Source: Paramyrothecium sp. XJ0827 (taxonomy: Eukaryota; Ascomycota; Sordariomycetes; Hypocreales; Stachybotryaceae). From it: DNA of 64,000 nt. Positions 33,803 through 46,166 of the stretch are shown here, in pieces. The notes below the pieces were generated by a model. The model did no database searches. It saw only the letters and a program-made list of their open reading frames with translations, and was not told the DNA's origin. Position numbers and translations under genes: made by a program. The first letter of the stretch is position 1. Every line of letters begins with the position of its first letter. Where the stretch lies: assembly GCA_020881915.1 (NCBI GenBank), contig JAJFPB010000004.1, forward strand, positions 4,712,001 to 4,776,000, given 5' to 3'.

Positions 33803-35752
33803 TGTAAGTGCGCGATGGTTGAAGCGAAGAATATGATTAACGGTCGCCCCTGGCGGTTGATGCAGGTCCGAAGTGTGAGCTGTACATTTCAGGAGGGTTT
33901 TAATCAGCAGGTTCGGTAAGGGATGGATGTGAGGTTTCTATTGGGAAATGCAGGGGCAGCAGTGGATGTGTGGGTCAAATGCGAGCGAGCGAGTCGGGTA
34001 TGGCCTGTGATACCTTGCACAGTTATTTATGGATACAAGGCTAGCGTCATCGCGGTGGCTCGGCATGTAGTTTCCAACGAGTCCATGCTGTTGAGCCTAG
34101 CTGGCGTAGACAGATTGCAATGCAGGATCACGGACGTATCGCATAGCCACGCCAGGAGAATTGAGTTAGTCGCCAAAGTAGTTTCAGCACCATCGCATGT
34201 CGAGCGTTGAGATACAGGTTCCGTTGGTGTGGGCAGGGACTTGTCCCCTTGTTCTCGAGTCGGTGTATTCAGATGAAGTGCTCCCCAGCCATTTTTTCAG
34301 GGCTGAAGGAAATACCACAGTCCGCACCCTCTATTTTGCGCAAGCCAAACATGAAGGAAACTTCAACATGCTTTGGAGACAACGGGGACCAAGTAGTAAC
34401 AGGGACCAAGTATGGTGTACGAGGTAGAATGGAGTGCCTGAGCCTGTTGTTTGCTATAGCTGCTTACCCTAGACCTGCAGGAAAGGTCTGCATGGATTCC
34501 AGCTATGAGAGGGATCGAGTCGTTGAACCCAGATGGCACCACCATCAATGTTTTGGCCCAATATCGTAAGGCCACACTTGGATACTATGGGGGCCATTGC
34601 AAATATGATTGCGGCCCTTTTTCTACTTCATTGTGTCGATCAGTGATGGACCACCTACACCTTGCGTCACCTTTTTCTTTACTTTGTCTACCGGCAGCTC
34701 AATTTGGTCCATTCGTCAAGTCGTGTTATGGGGGTCTTGCACGAACGAATCGTCAATAAATCCTGGAATAGTCCTGAAGTAGTGACAGGAATTTGAAGAG
34801 CATGTGGTAATAATAGAGAGACCAGTGAGTATTCCGCGAACACTTCTTTTCCTGCTTCATTGATCATGGGGGCCGCATCACGACCATGCCTCGACGAAAA
34901 CAGTTATAACGGTGAATAGTGGATGAATTGAACGAATAATTAAGAGGACCCAGCAGAACTCAGAGTGAATATTTGTCCCTGCACAATGACAGCAGCCAGT
35001 GCCAGTCATTCGTATAAGTTACAGCACTTCTCTGGCAAAGACCACGGGCCAGCTCGCATCCGCGTTAGTGTGCAGGATTGGATTTTCTTTTAGAAAGGAT
35101 GTGCCGAGATTACCAGTCGGCAGTTCATGCCTCTACTCACTGTTCTGCTGCAAGGCGTATGCGAGAACGGCTTCTGTGGTGAGCCGTGACAATGACGTCG
35201 ACATTTTGACCACTTGGAGGGCAACAAGCCCCGGGACTTTGGTTCCCGGAATTGGGATTTGAGATCAATGATTATTGTATTCGGTGCTTCATTGGACCCT
35301 GCTGCCGGGACTCCCTTGAGCCGGTGCACCGCCCCTTCGACCTTCGTAGATCCGGTAGAGTCTGGGCCATTACCCGGCTTAGTGGTACTGTTTGTCTTAT
35401 TAGCTTTTCAGCTTGGAGTCTTTGGGCACCCCGGATGGTAGCGCTTCCGGCCACCACTAGTCCCGAAGCAACCGGATCTCCACCTTGCATCTCATAATGT
35501 GATCAACATTCATCCAATATTGAGATGTCTATTTGCTATTTCCAACTGTAAGTCTGATGAGATGTTTCTCTGTGCGTGGTGCGGGGGATTTGCGCTTGGG
35601 TGCTGCCGATGGCAATGGAGAGGATGACGCTCAATTATATAACTCTCTTGCTTGGCTGCGAAACTTAATGATGGCAGTGCACACTCAGTCTCACCTGTCC
35701 CAATCAAACTTTCAATCATCCTCAATTTAATCCATTTCCAAGACTCATAAAA
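33803..35752. other. Long intergenic region, no gene seen
   Basis: Nearly 2 kb between divergent genes contains only short overlapping frames without domains. It marks the likely distal end of the terpene gene group. Confidence 0.45.
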
Positions 35753-36818
35753 ATGAAGTTCTCGCAAGCTTGTGTTGCTCTCGCAACGGCTGGGCTTGCC
35801 TCGGCCGCACCGGTCGCTGATAAGCGCGCTGCAGTCACCGATGGTACACGACCCCCAAATACCAATCAGTGCACAATGATAATTCCACTAACACGAGTTT
35901 CTGGTAGCTGATATCCTCAATTATGCTTTGACTCTTGAGCATCTTGAGAACACCTTCTACCGCGAAGGCCTTTCCCGATACTCCAAGCAGGACTTTGCCA
36001 ATGCCGGCTTCGACTCCACCTTTTACAACAACCTCAAGAGGATTGGCCAGGATGAACAGGATCACGTTGACTTCCTCACTACCGGTCTGAAGGGTATGCC
36101 TCTAAATCATGATGAAACCGAACAACGCACTGACACGTACTAGCCGCCGGTGCCACGCCCGTGGCTGAGTGCACATACGACTTTGGCTACAACGATGTCA
36201 AGACCTTCCTCGCTACTGCCTCTATTCTCGAGGGTGTTGGTGTCTCTGCCTACCTCGGTGCCGCTGCCGATATCATGAGCAAGGCATATTTGACTGCCGC
36301 TGGCTCCATTCTCACCGTCGAGGCCCGTCACTCCAGCTACATTAGATCCAAGCTCAACAAGGTCCCCTTCCCACAGCCCTTCGACACGCCCCTGACTCTA
36401 AACGAGGTCTACTCTCTCGCCTCTGGCTTCATCAAGAAGTGCCCATCAAGCAACCCTGCCCTGCCTGTCAAGGCCTTCCCCAAGCTTGCCGTGGATGGAA
36501 GCAAGGCCATCAAGACTGGCGATACTGTCGTTCTGCAGACTCCTGGATATACCCTGAAAAGTGCCAAGAATCAGCCTTTCTACGCCGCATTTATTGCTGT
36601 CACCGGCCCTACATTTGTCCAAGCTACTCCAGTCAAGGGTGGCTTCTCTGTTGTCGTGCCCGCCGGGTTTGCCGGACAGACTTACGCTGTCCTCACCAAC
36701 TGCAAGGGCTCTGTCACAGATGACACTGTTGCAGCTGGTCCTGCTCTTCTCGAGGTATGTTGAATCCTTTCCGCTCCACGATGAGACCAACTCTTAACGC
36801 GGCTTATAGATCTCTTGA
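35753..36818 (+). CDS. Secreted Ferritin_2 (Rds1-like) protein (4 exons)
   Basis: Exons 35753-35843, 35908-36093, 36144-36754 and 36810-36818 join in phase to give 298 aa. Residues 1-18 are a signal peptide ending in ASA. The domain begins ADILNYALTLEHLENTFYREGL and continues with RIGQDEQDHVDFL. Together these carry the Glu and ExxxH-type residues of the ferritin-like fold (PF13668). Relatives include the Rds1-type stress and starvation proteins of yeasts and other fungi; their reaction is not established. The C-terminal 110 residues form a separate domain with Thr/Val/Gly-rich strands and one Cys pair. The last exon encodes only Ile-Ser-stop, which I prefer because the donor GTATGT directly follows the Glu codon. 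If unspliced, the protein would end two residues later anyway. Confidence 0.88.
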
Positions 36819-37315
36819 ACAAAATCTGTCTTCATGTAACTTCTCAATTTTATTTTTACTATAATAAAGTAATGGTAATTCATACATGCAATGAAGAGAT
36901 CCAAATTATCCCCTTAGTGCAAAACATCTTCTTACCGAGTAGAATAATCCTATGTTACCCATTCATGGATTTGATACGAAGCTAGTACCTGATGCCTAGC
37001 CAAATACTCATAATTGACAACGTGAACAATCGACCACCTGATGCGAGCCACGCTTCAGGCACTTGAGTTATAAGCTTGGATTGGACAAGAGTGAAGTGCA
37101 GTGAAAATGTTCGATGCTATTTGTGTAAGTGATGAAATCAAATTGTCTATGAACGACTACTAATACAATTACATGAAGGTAATTGAAAATGCAAGGTAGA
37201 ATAAATGCTCGGTGATCAACTCTAACTCTCCAAAGGGAACCCGGCAGCATTATTTTGGGTCTGCGTTGAAGCAAGCATGTCAATCGAACATTCCTAACAG
37301 CCGGTCGTGGCCCGC
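36819..37315. other. Convergent 3' spacer, AT-rich
   Basis: This AT-rich 500-base stretch lies between convergent genes and contains likely polyadenylation signals such as AATAAAGTAAT near 36862. No gene was seen. Confidence 0.45.
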
Positions 37316-39070
37316 TCAGTTCTTCTTTCGATCAAGCTTGACCCTAAAAGCCGCAGGGCTCACCGCCGTGGCTCGACCTGCATCGTCTACGTCAAAGATG
37401 AAAAGGCTGGTGTCGATATTGCCATAAGTAGTAACACCTACGGTCACCCAACTGAAAGCCAACATATCCGAAAACCTCCCCAGCGGCGTCGCAGGTACGT
37501 CTGCGGCGGAAACAGCGCGGAAGGCTTGCCGGCAGCCGTCAGTAGAGATGGTGGGCGTCAGACGCGTCGAAGGGAGAATTCCAATTTCTGCTGCCAAGAC
37601 ATCCGTGCCGTTGCTTATGAAGTTTGAGATGATGAGACCAGGAGGAGCTCCCTTGGTTGTGTTGACAGAAATCGTAATAGAAGTATTGAGGCCTTCTACA
37701 GTTGACTCGTAATCACCAGCAAACTTGTGCTTTGCTTCAAGGATGGCTTGCTCCATGAGCCCAGGCATTAGGGAATCAACCACAAGGTCTGCAATTTGGC
37801 CCACGATTCGCGTCCGGTCAGGTGCAGAACCCGTGCTCAAAACCGTGAAACCGGTCTCGAAGTCTGGTAAGAGGCACATCATACTGCTGTACATGCCAGA
37901 ATCGCCAGATTTGCAGTACATGTCCGTGACGACACCATTGTCGACGTGGGTGTAACGGAAGATCTCCCACGGCGCTCCAATCGAAACCTGTAGGCGATCC
38001 GTATGCGTCTGCGGCTTCATCCATTTATTGGTTTCCTCGCGCGACAGGAGGCTATTGTCCAGTATGGCAACGCCCAGCTTTGCGAGCTCATGCAGAGAGG
38101 AGAAAACGCCACCCGAAGATCTCGTGGCTTCCAGTCCTGTATCGTTCATGCTGCCGATGGCAAGAGCGGCCTCGGAGATCACGTATTCAGGCCAAAGATG
38201 CTCTGGCGGGGCGGCAGAACTTGTCTTGCTCATACCCAACGGGTCAAAGACGCTTTCGCGGTAAAGTTGCTCAATATCCTTCCCAGTAATGATTTTGAAA
38301 ATTTGGCCGAGCAAGATATAGCCATTGTTGGAATAACCAGGGCTCGTGTACGGTAAAAAGGTTGGCGGGCGTTGCTGGATACCCTTGATGTAGTTGTTGA
38401 AGTCAGAGAAACAAGCCATATCTGGAGAGTGCATGCAAGTCGAAGACCACAGGGGATCCTCAGGGGTCAGAGGTGGCAACCCAGCGGCGACTGCGGCCAA
38501 TGACAGGTCAGGAGTCAGGTTTAGGTCATTCCCTACGCCATAACCGTCTCGAGGAACTCCACCAACTTGCGAAGCCAACGCCATGACAGTAACCTTATCC
38601 CATTGGATGTTCTGCACGCCGTCGGCTGATTCTGCGGTCGTTGCGAGGTCGGGGAAGAAATCAGTCAATGGACGGTCCCAGTCGGTGCTCTTGAGGTTCA
38701 GTAGGCCGGCAAGTACTGTGATCATCTTTGTTATACTTGCGACGCGATACACAGCGTCTCCGTCCACTTTGTTGACACCATAGGGCGAGCTGGCCACTTC
38801 GGGTGCGGTGTAGTGATATTGAACGGCTGGATTAGTGGCAGCCTCCGCATCGTGGGGCGAGAATATGCCCAACGAAAAGGTGATGTTCTTGAGGCTAGGC
38901 AAGCTGCTGTTGTCAGACTTGATGATTCCATCTAGGGTTGAGGTGAGGTTTCTCCATTGAGTGGTGACACGGCTGGAGTTGCTGCTGAGGTCCCTGGGAA
39001 ATGGTATTCGTGGCCCCAGGAAATCGGCGAGTGCTGAGGAGCTTAGTGCAAGGATCAACAAGGAACGCAT
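37316..39070 (-). CDS. Secreted serine beta-lactamase-like protein
   Basis: This single-exon gene encodes 584 aa. I use the ATG at 39070 because it gives a signal peptide (MRSLLILALSSSALA); the frame is open further upstream but without a leader. The catalytic SxxK is SITK at residues 112-115 and the second motif is YSN at 246-248. Both fit the class C beta-lactamase/transpeptidase-like family (PF00144). A C-terminal domain of about 120 residues with beta-sheet character follows. Several NxS/T sites (for example near residues 31, 41, 54 and 62) suggest glycosylation. Fungal members act as extracellular hydrolases or esterases on varied, mostly unknown substrates; some inactivate lactams. It does not clearly belong to either putative cluster. 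Confidence 0.9.
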   Translation of the reverse strand: MRSLLILALSSSALADFLGPRIPFPRDLSSNSSRVTTQWRNLTSTLDGIIKSDNSSLPSLKNITFSLGIFSPHDAEAATNPAVQYHYTAPEVASSPYGVNKVDGDAVYRVASITKMITVLAGLLNLKSTDWDRPLTDFFPDLATTAESADGVQNIQWDKVTVMALASQVGGVPRDGYGVGNDLNLTPDLSLAAVAAGLPPLTPEDPLWSSTCMHSPDMACFSDFNNYIKGIQQRPPTFLPYTSPGYSNNGYILLGQIFKIITGKDIEQLYRESVFDPLGMSKTSSAAPPEHLWPEYVISEAALAIGSMNDTGLEATRSSGGVFSSLHELAKLGVAILDNSLLSREETNKWMKPQTHTDRLQVSIGAPWEIFRYTHVDNGVVTDMYCKSGDSGMYSSMMCLLPDFETGFTVLSTGSAPDRTRIVGQIADLVVDSLMPGLMEQAILEAKHKFAGDYESTVEGLNTSITISVNTTKGAPPGLIISNFISNGTDVLAAEIGILPSTRLTPTISTDGCRQAFRAVSAADVPATPLGRFSDMLAFSWVTVGVTTYGNIDTSLFIFDVDDAGRATAVSPAAFRVKLDRKKN

Positions 39071-40555
39071 AGCTGCCTGACAATGTCTATGAGGATGGGA
39101 TGAGTGGAGTTGAGAAAATAAAAAGGAAAAAACAATAGAATTTCTCGATGTCGAGATATGTTTCGGGTTCACCAGTAGGACAAGCCCCTTTATGTAACCT
39201 TTGCCTCTAACAAACTCAAACCAGCAATGCCGTCTGTTTGCCACGGGCGAATCCTACAAAGCAATCAGTACCAATAAAGCGGCATATTCATCCCAAATTG
39301 GAATGGTGACCGCCAAGTCGTCATGGAAGTTACTAGAGATGTCTGTTTACAGCCCACGCCTGCCAAGGCCGCAGCTTGACCATGACGTCCGGATTTACGG
39401 TGTAGTAGCGGAGCGACTGATTTTGCCTATTTAGGATGGCACGCCAACCGGGGTATTTAATGAAGTGCAAGGGGCATTGCCTCGTCCAACACCAGAAAAG
39501 GGTAGTTGTCGCGCCAATTAGCCTTATTCGGGCAGACTGAGCGGCGATCTCATAGAATGCGCTGATCACCCAGCCCTATGGGCACTTGCAGCGCAATTCG
39601 TCGAATTAGCTGCACTGTTTGCACCCGCAGGGCCGCCCGACAGGTTCATAAAAATAACACCAAGGTGCCGAAAAGACCGGTCGCAAGGCTTTGCATGGGC
39701 TTACGTCACTGCATTCTCACAGGGGGAAGAGATGAGCCAAGCAGACTAGGCTGTGATCAAGAATTGGCGAGAGTGTTCTCTGCGTTGCCGGCAGTATCGG
39801 CATATGACACAACGTCTTTCGAACGCAATTGCTGTAACACGTTCAACTCTCGGTTAAAACCCTTGCCTGATACACAAAGTTCACCTCAGCTGCCCTCTGG
39901 CGAGTACACAATCATAGCACAGGCACGTCACACGTTCCACGGCCACATCACGGTTATGATTGCCTTTCTTGGTACCTCGGCAGATTGCCAACAATGATTC
40001 CAGGAGGAAAGATTTGTTTTTCCAAGCGTCTTATTGCGCGATGCTAATAGAAATCGTTGATGGATGTGATGCTCACTCAGCTGTGGATTGTCCGCTGGTA
40101 TTGGGCCAACTAAAAGTGGTAGCAATCACTACAAGTAACAACATGGGACCTTGCTAATAGAGTTTTTGTCGCCATATCAATGAGAACTCCGCCTTTTTAT
40201 ATTCGCTACATAGCGCAAGACCATACTTATTCATTGCGGCTAGCGAAACGCTCTGTTAGTGATGTATTGATTTTGGGTAGGGCGGTTTTTACGCTGAAAC
40301 TCAGGTAAGTGGTTATGAAAGCTTGTCTCCCCCTGCTAAAAGCCACAGGAGCCAAACATTATGCGAAGTCTTTTAAATGAGACTGGAAATTGTGGCTTAG
40401 TTATAGAGTTATCCCTAATAATCATCATCTCAATTATGTCTTTCTTGTAGGGTTTGGAGTAAGTAGAATAGTCACAGAGGCGCAGATTTTATATATCTAA
40501 AAATTAGTTGTAGGGAAACACCATTGAAATCACTATATATGCAAACCTCTTAGTC
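39071..40555. other. Intergenic region, no gene seen
   Basis: This 1.5-kb spacer becomes AT-rich from about 40160 onward. No coding, RNA or repeat signal was recognised. Confidence 0.45.
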
Positions 40556-41871
40556 TCACATTGCTTTCCCTACTGGATGCTTTATTTGCTCCGCGAACGC
40601 TTCATCATCTTTATCCGAAATCGGCCAGCTAATGACCAGGTCGTTGCCCGAGACACTTGACCTCATATCTGTCACTAAATTGCCTGCCAGTTCTTCTTTA
40701 AGCAGTTGCCTGGTGTTAAGTCGAAAACCTATGAGCCTTCTTGGTAATATATGACCCGGGTGATACTGCGCGAGAATGAAGTGAACCATGAAGAGCGGTA
40801 GAAAATTGAAAACCCAAGTCGGCCATTCCTGGGTTGAGATAACGGGAGTGGGTATTCTTGTCGTTAACAAGGCGCCGGTTGCATCCTGTTCCATTACTTG
40901 GACAATCCCGCGGATCTTGTTCAGGTCAGCATAGGAAATCAAAACTGGATGCCACTTCTTTCGAAAGAGCAATATAGGCTGGGACCGTACCGAAAGAAAC
41001 GCCCCTGAGGCTGTCAATGCAAGCCCCATCCTCAGGGTGGTTTGGCGTTTAGTTTTGGAATCTACCCATGTGCGACTCATGTACGTAAATCGACCTACAA
41101 GGCCGGTGAATCCCATGAAAACAAACATGGAGATGATGGCGCCAATGCTAAGAAGTCGAGGTCTTGGCGGCTGCACTATTTGCCCGGTTCCTAGCACTCC
41201 AAGAATGTCCCCGACCGTCTGTATGAAGCCGAGGGTGAAGGTAGTTGCGCGGGGTGGTAGCCACAATGTCGAGATCTCGCGATGCTGTGCAGGTGTAGTC
41301 CACCACATCAGGCGGGTGTATGTGAAGTAGAGTTGCAATGATGTCAACATGCCCGGTGCCCTGAAGTGGGGACAGAATCAGTCAGCTCTGTGAGTAGATT
41401 TACTTGAAGGAGAATCGTCATTTACATCAAAAGGATCCTGGAAATATTGGAAACGCCTGTCACCTCGGGCCATGCGATTATAATGACTCGGACAATCATC
41501 CCAGCAGCCAACACTAATTTGGTCAGTTCTTGGATCAAAGACATGACGCGTGTTTATTTTATCAGGAGGTCGTCCTTACTGAGGGCTGCTTGTGGTACAA
41601 GGCCAAAAAACCATGCTCGTGTCTTGATCATCAACCCGATATGAACAGTTGCCATCGCCAGAAATGCGGCCATTCCAATCATGGCCATGTCAAATGATGG
41701 TGTGTAGAATGGAAAAGCAGGTGGTTCCGCGCCCGCGTTTGATACACCAGCCGATGCTCCAGGAAACATGACTGGGAGGGCGATACCGGCTGCTGGAGTC
41801 GGAGTAGGAGCGTGGATAGGAGTGGCCACCGCGTCGCCTACTGGAGTAGGAAATGCGGGTGTGGGTAGCAT
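40556..41871 (-). CDS. RTA1-like multipass membrane protein (3 exons)
   Basis: Exons 41871-41580, 41513-41426 and 41360-40556 join in phase to give 394 aa. The start ATG is at 41871; the frame is open three codons earlier only with GTG. A Pro/Ala/Thr-rich N-terminus leads into FPFYTPSFDMAMIGMAAFLAMATVH and KTRAWFFGLVP. The splices rebuild ILLMAPGMLTSLQLYFTYTRLMWW. These membrane blocks follow the RTA1 family layout. A cytoplasmic C-terminal tail of about 90 residues follows. There is no classical signal peptide, unlike the other RTA1-like protein at 30599-31936, so the two are distinct members rather than a recent duplication. The role is probably lipid-related transport or tolerance. Substrate is unknown. 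Confidence 0.8.
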
Positions 41872-42307
41872 CGTGGCCACAGCTCCGGTTGTTCAAATCT
41901 ACCCAGGTTAGTTTTGCCGATCTATGAGGATGTGACGAAAAGCGCAAGTCATCCTTCGAAGGGTTGGAAACGCCACGGGCCACCATGAACATTTATAAAT
42001 GAGTAGCAGCGCGGTCAAGCTTTTATTCCCCTTAAAAGCACAAGCCAATGGTTTAGAATGGCCGGAGTATTTGCAGCAAATTCGTGTTGCCCCAGGATAT
42101 AGTGCTTCGCGCTTGCGGCAAGTTGATCAGGTGAAACCAACCTGACGAGTTTACTTACACTGAATCAAGAGTAGTCGTGGCTACGCCAAATTTCCAAAGT
42201 GTGGATTGACCAACGCTCGAGCTCAGCGTAGCCTAGCTTGTGGCGCTAGGGAGAGATGCATAACCAAAAACCGGCCTGTTTCAATGCTGAAACGATAAGC
42301 CCACGTT

Positions 42308-42669
42308 TCATAGCTGTTCAATGCGCGCTAGAATTTCATTCCGTAACGAAGTCCCTCGGTTTCGCTCCCCTCGCTCTCGGAATCTACTAGCCACGAGTTC
42401 ACAGAATCGCGAAGAGAACTGGCGGTAGTCAAGGGCAATGGTGTCCTGGTTTGCATCAGACTGGTAAGTTGCGAAGTCGGCAAATAAGGCAGGGTTATCT
42501 TCAGACTTATCCAACTCACACTGCACAGTGGTCGATGCATCCCGAGTAACGCGCCAATGTCGCCATTAATGTTGTCAATCAAGGTCGACCCGATAAGACG
42601 CGTCCCTTGTGGACATATAAATACAAAACGAACTTCATGCTGCGCTAAGCTGATGCTTCTTCCATTCAA
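42308..42669 (-). pseudogene. Possible decayed coding fragment
   Basis: Two antisense frames overlap here. The upstream one reads protein-like at first (HEVRFVFICPQGTRLIGS). The downstream one is protein-like to its stop at 42308 (NPALFADFATYQSDANQDTI, then a charged helix). Neither has an ATG, and an intron cannot join them because they overlap. A frameshift near 42540 in a gene fragment would explain this, but so would chance. No family was recognised. Confidence 0.25.
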
Positions 42670-44834
42670 GAAAAAAGATTACAGCCAAGTAACTGGGGTA
42701 AGTTTGGGCGCCTCGATTTTCTTGTCAGTAGCGCTACGAATTCTGGAAAATTTCGAACCCAAAAGGGCCTGCTCGCTGAAAATGTGGAATTGGATTTGGG
42801 CAGTGGTATGCAAAATCGACGTTCTTCTTTCAAGAAACCATGGTGTTTGCATGATCTAGGTGCGAGCGCGGATCAAAAACATCTCGCCAAAACATGGCAC
42901 TGAACCGAAACCTCTGAAGAACGGCGCGAATGATGTGTGTCTCCTAGTATTACCACCATACAGCATAGGAAAAGGCAGTTGAAGAGGATGGTCCACGGAT
43001 CAGAACCAACGTATTTGCGCTGGTGAGAGCTGTCACTATTGGTACACGTCCGAAACCTACGACCAGACATAATGACTGAGCATGTTGGCTTGATAGTATA
43101 TTTGGTCTTGCTAAATTCCCCGCATTCAATTCAGGGTAAAGAACACCAGGATTCCAACTGAAAGACTAGTCGTATCACTCGTAGACTGCTTGTCAACGGT
43201 AGCGAGTGACTTTGTAGGCTGCAACCAAACGCCTAGGACACGGACTCACGAATTCGTTCAATAAGCAACAGCAAGCGAAAAGACCGAGCGTCCCATAGAC
43301 CGAATCCACCCCTACTGTCATATCTCGGCCTCTTTTTGGTTGTTCCCCCCAGTTTTCACCACCGTTATTTTACCCGAGCTAGTAACGCGGTCTACCTCTC
43401 TCCAGGAGAAAACAGAGGATCGCGCTTTGTAATATGCAAGGACTACAATTGCATTCTCAGACTAGGGTGTAACGAGGCGAAGACATGCCACAAAAGTGCT
43501 GCCAAGAAACAAGGGCCAGCGCTTAGAAGAATGTTGCTAGGGTGAGAAAGCCTTTCAACGTCAATAGCCTATGCAGACCCAAAGCCCGTCAGCCAGTGGC
43601 GTTTACTAGGTGCTACTGCCTTGTTCAACCTAACCTGAAACCTTCCCAATAGAACTTGTGCTTGCGAGGTTATCTGTGCGGTGAGTCCAAAGCATGTTTG
43701 GACTGATGAGCTTGTTGGCTAGCTGTTGATTCGCACTGAAGTCAGATCTTGCTAGCTCATCGATCACTAAGCGCACACGCACCCGGGTAGGACCGTGGGG
43801 GAGCTCACAGGAAACACCCTGCATGTGCATTTGATGATTCAACATGGCTCCCTGCACAAGTTTGCACGATACTGGCGTCCTTAAGGCCCATGATCTGTAG
43901 CTGAAAATGTCTTCGGGTGAAAGCTTGATCCCCATGCAGTTGAAAGGTTGCAGAAGGGGTCTTGGCATCCAGAAGGAATAGATGAGATAAGAAGCACTAG
44001 TAAAAGCTGATCTTGGGAAGAGATAATAATCTTTCATGTGAGATTTTGTTCGTGAGTACTGGAGGAACATGGAACATCGTGGCACTATTTAATTATCATG
44101 CGAAGTATAACATTTCTCTCTGGCTGAAACCACTGAGTTCGCCCTCGATGGCTGGAAATGCAATGTAGCTGAAGCTGATAATGTGGGAATTTTCTCGAGG
44201 TAAAGACTGGTTTTACCAACAGCTTGGCACTCATTTAAAGCCTGAAGTAGATTGCTTAAAGAGAGCAGGCATGATCGGAACTCGGGCCGGAAAGAAAGGG
44301 CCTTGCAAGGGTTGCTTAGCAATGTAGGGACTATGATACGCTAGATGTGCTAGACCATGCCGTGTCGAACCTGCACGTTGTCATAATAGGCAATGCCATG
44401 CAGAGTGCCTTGTCGGTCACACTTCCATGGAGCAAACTTATTCGAAAGCCACGTGCTGCTCCCAGAGGAAGCGGTCTACAGAGGTTAGTTCAAGTTGTTG
44501 AGCTCGTGGCTCCTCGAACATTTCAAATCCTTGTTGAAGACCATGTTCTTTCCAACTTGCTCAACATGGGGCAGAACGAAGGGAAGTGGTTTTGACACAA
44601 AGTATCACTTGTGCTTATTTGTTTGGAGATGCCAAGCACATTCGACACCTCTAGCCTCCTCCGAACCGCCCTCATTTAGAAGCTCGCGTACTTGAGATCT
44701 GGATACTATTGGTAGATTCTGTAATCCTTCCCGTGGGAGATGTCATGGCTGGAGCATGGGGTCAACTTCCAGACCGGGATGACATAGCCTTCTAAAAGGG
44801 TTTAAGCGAAGGATGATAGAGGATACTGTACGGG

Positions 44835-44842
44835 TATATAAG
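44835..44842 (+). promoter_or_regulatory. TATA box of the peroxidase gene
   Basis: TATATAAG lies about 130 bases before the peroxidase ATG at 44970, a typical core-promoter spacing. Confidence 0.55.
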
Positions 44843-44969
44843 AAGGAGCCTTTGTTGGTCCTGGAAAGATTTTCACTGTTAGAATACCATCCAACACCTC
44901 CAGCCCATCCTTTCAATTATTCCAAGAACCATTGCGAACTCCTCACAATCTTGTTTCTAAAGATCAACC

Positions 44970-46166
44970 ATGAGATCGTTTCCCATCTTCGCCGCTATCC
45001 TAGCTGGCCTCGACACAGCTGTAGCCCACCCAGGAATGGGGGAGCAGCTTAAGAGCCTCGAGAACCACATCAAGTCACGATCCATCAGTCAAGAGCTGAT
45101 CGGCGACCTGATCACCTTGGCAGATGAGGACCTCACACCCACTGGGGCATTCATCAAACAACTCCTCACAGGCGGCTCAAACAACAGAGACGAAACCACT
45201 TTCTATGCGCCAAATCCCCCTCATCCATTAGGGTCGCAGGCTTGCCAGGCTGACACCTGTTGCGTCTGGAAGCATATTGCTGATGTGATGCACGGCGCTT
45301 TCGTTCAGCCAGATCTGCATTGCAATGACTTTGCACGAGCTGCTGTGCGCCTCGGCTTCCATGACGCCGGCACCTGGAATCGTGCTAGAGGTAGCAACGG
45401 CGGTGGAGCTGACGGTTCCATTGTTCTCGCTGGAGAGTGTGAGTCGCGCCCAGCAGACAATGGAGGCCTGGAACCGCTCTGCGCTCAGATGAGAACTTGG
45501 TACAATACTTACCAGCCTTACGGTGTCAGCATGGCCGACCTGATCCAAGTGGCCGCCTACGTTGCGACTGTGACATGCCCTCTAGGTCCACGCATGCGCC
45601 TGTTTGTGGGTCGACAGGATAACAGCGCTCCCTCGCCGGAAAACATCATGCCGTTTACTCATCAAACCCCCGATGAACTATTCGCCCTATTCGAAGATAA
45701 GACTATTCTTGGCCATGATCTTATCTCTCTTCTTGGTGCGCATACTGTAGCCAAGCAGCGCTTTGAAGACCCGTCCCGCGCTGGGGCCGCCGCCGACAGC
45801 ACCCCCGGTATCTGGGATTTGACATTCTACAATGAAACGGTCTGGAGCGGTGCACCGCAGAACATTTTCAGGTTCGATAGTGATGTTGCCATTGCAAACC
45901 ATAATTCCGATTCAGGCAGACTTTGGCAGCAATTCGCTCTTAGGAATGGAGGCAACTTTATCTGGCCCAGCGTAAGATCTCATGAAACATTTGTCCGTTC
46001 GAGATGATCTTATATTGACCTTTGATAGGCTTACTCACGGGCTTACATCCGTGTGAGCCTGCTCGGCGTTTACAACATCAACGATCTTACCGAGTGTACA
46101 AGCGTGTTGCCACGTAAAATCGAGTTTAACGAGATCTTCCCCAACGGGCCACCCCCCGTAAGGTGA
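44970..46166 (+). CDS. Secreted class II haem peroxidase (2 exons)
   Basis: Exons 44970-45971 and 46029-46166 join in phase to give 379 aa. A signal peptide (MRSFPIFAAILAGLDTAVAH) leads into a short Cys-poor prosequence. The distal haem side is RLGFHDAGTW, with Arg127 and His131. The calcium-site motif GGADGSIV follows. The proximal haem side is LLGAHTVAKQ, with His258. Eight or so cysteines around these blocks match the disulfides of fungal class II peroxidases (lignin, manganese and generic types). It would oxidise phenolic or similar substrates with hydrogen peroxide outside the cell. I cannot assign it to the lignin, Mn or versatile subtype; the manganese triad and catalytic surface Trp need an alignment. 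A second reading of the 3' end is possible because GTAAGG overlaps the last codons. Confidence 0.9.

Larger units (their letters stand above)
41872..44969. other. Long intergenic region with one possible gene remnant
   Basis: About 3.1 kb separates the RTA1-like gene and the peroxidase. Apart from the possible remnant at 42308-42669 and a TATA box at 44835, I see only short overlapping frames, including an antisense one at 43630-44085 with no domain. Confidence 0.45.

Noticed and set aside
40160..40555. AT-rich stretch as a decayed transposon
   Set aside because: No inverted termini, coding remnant or repeated unit could be found.
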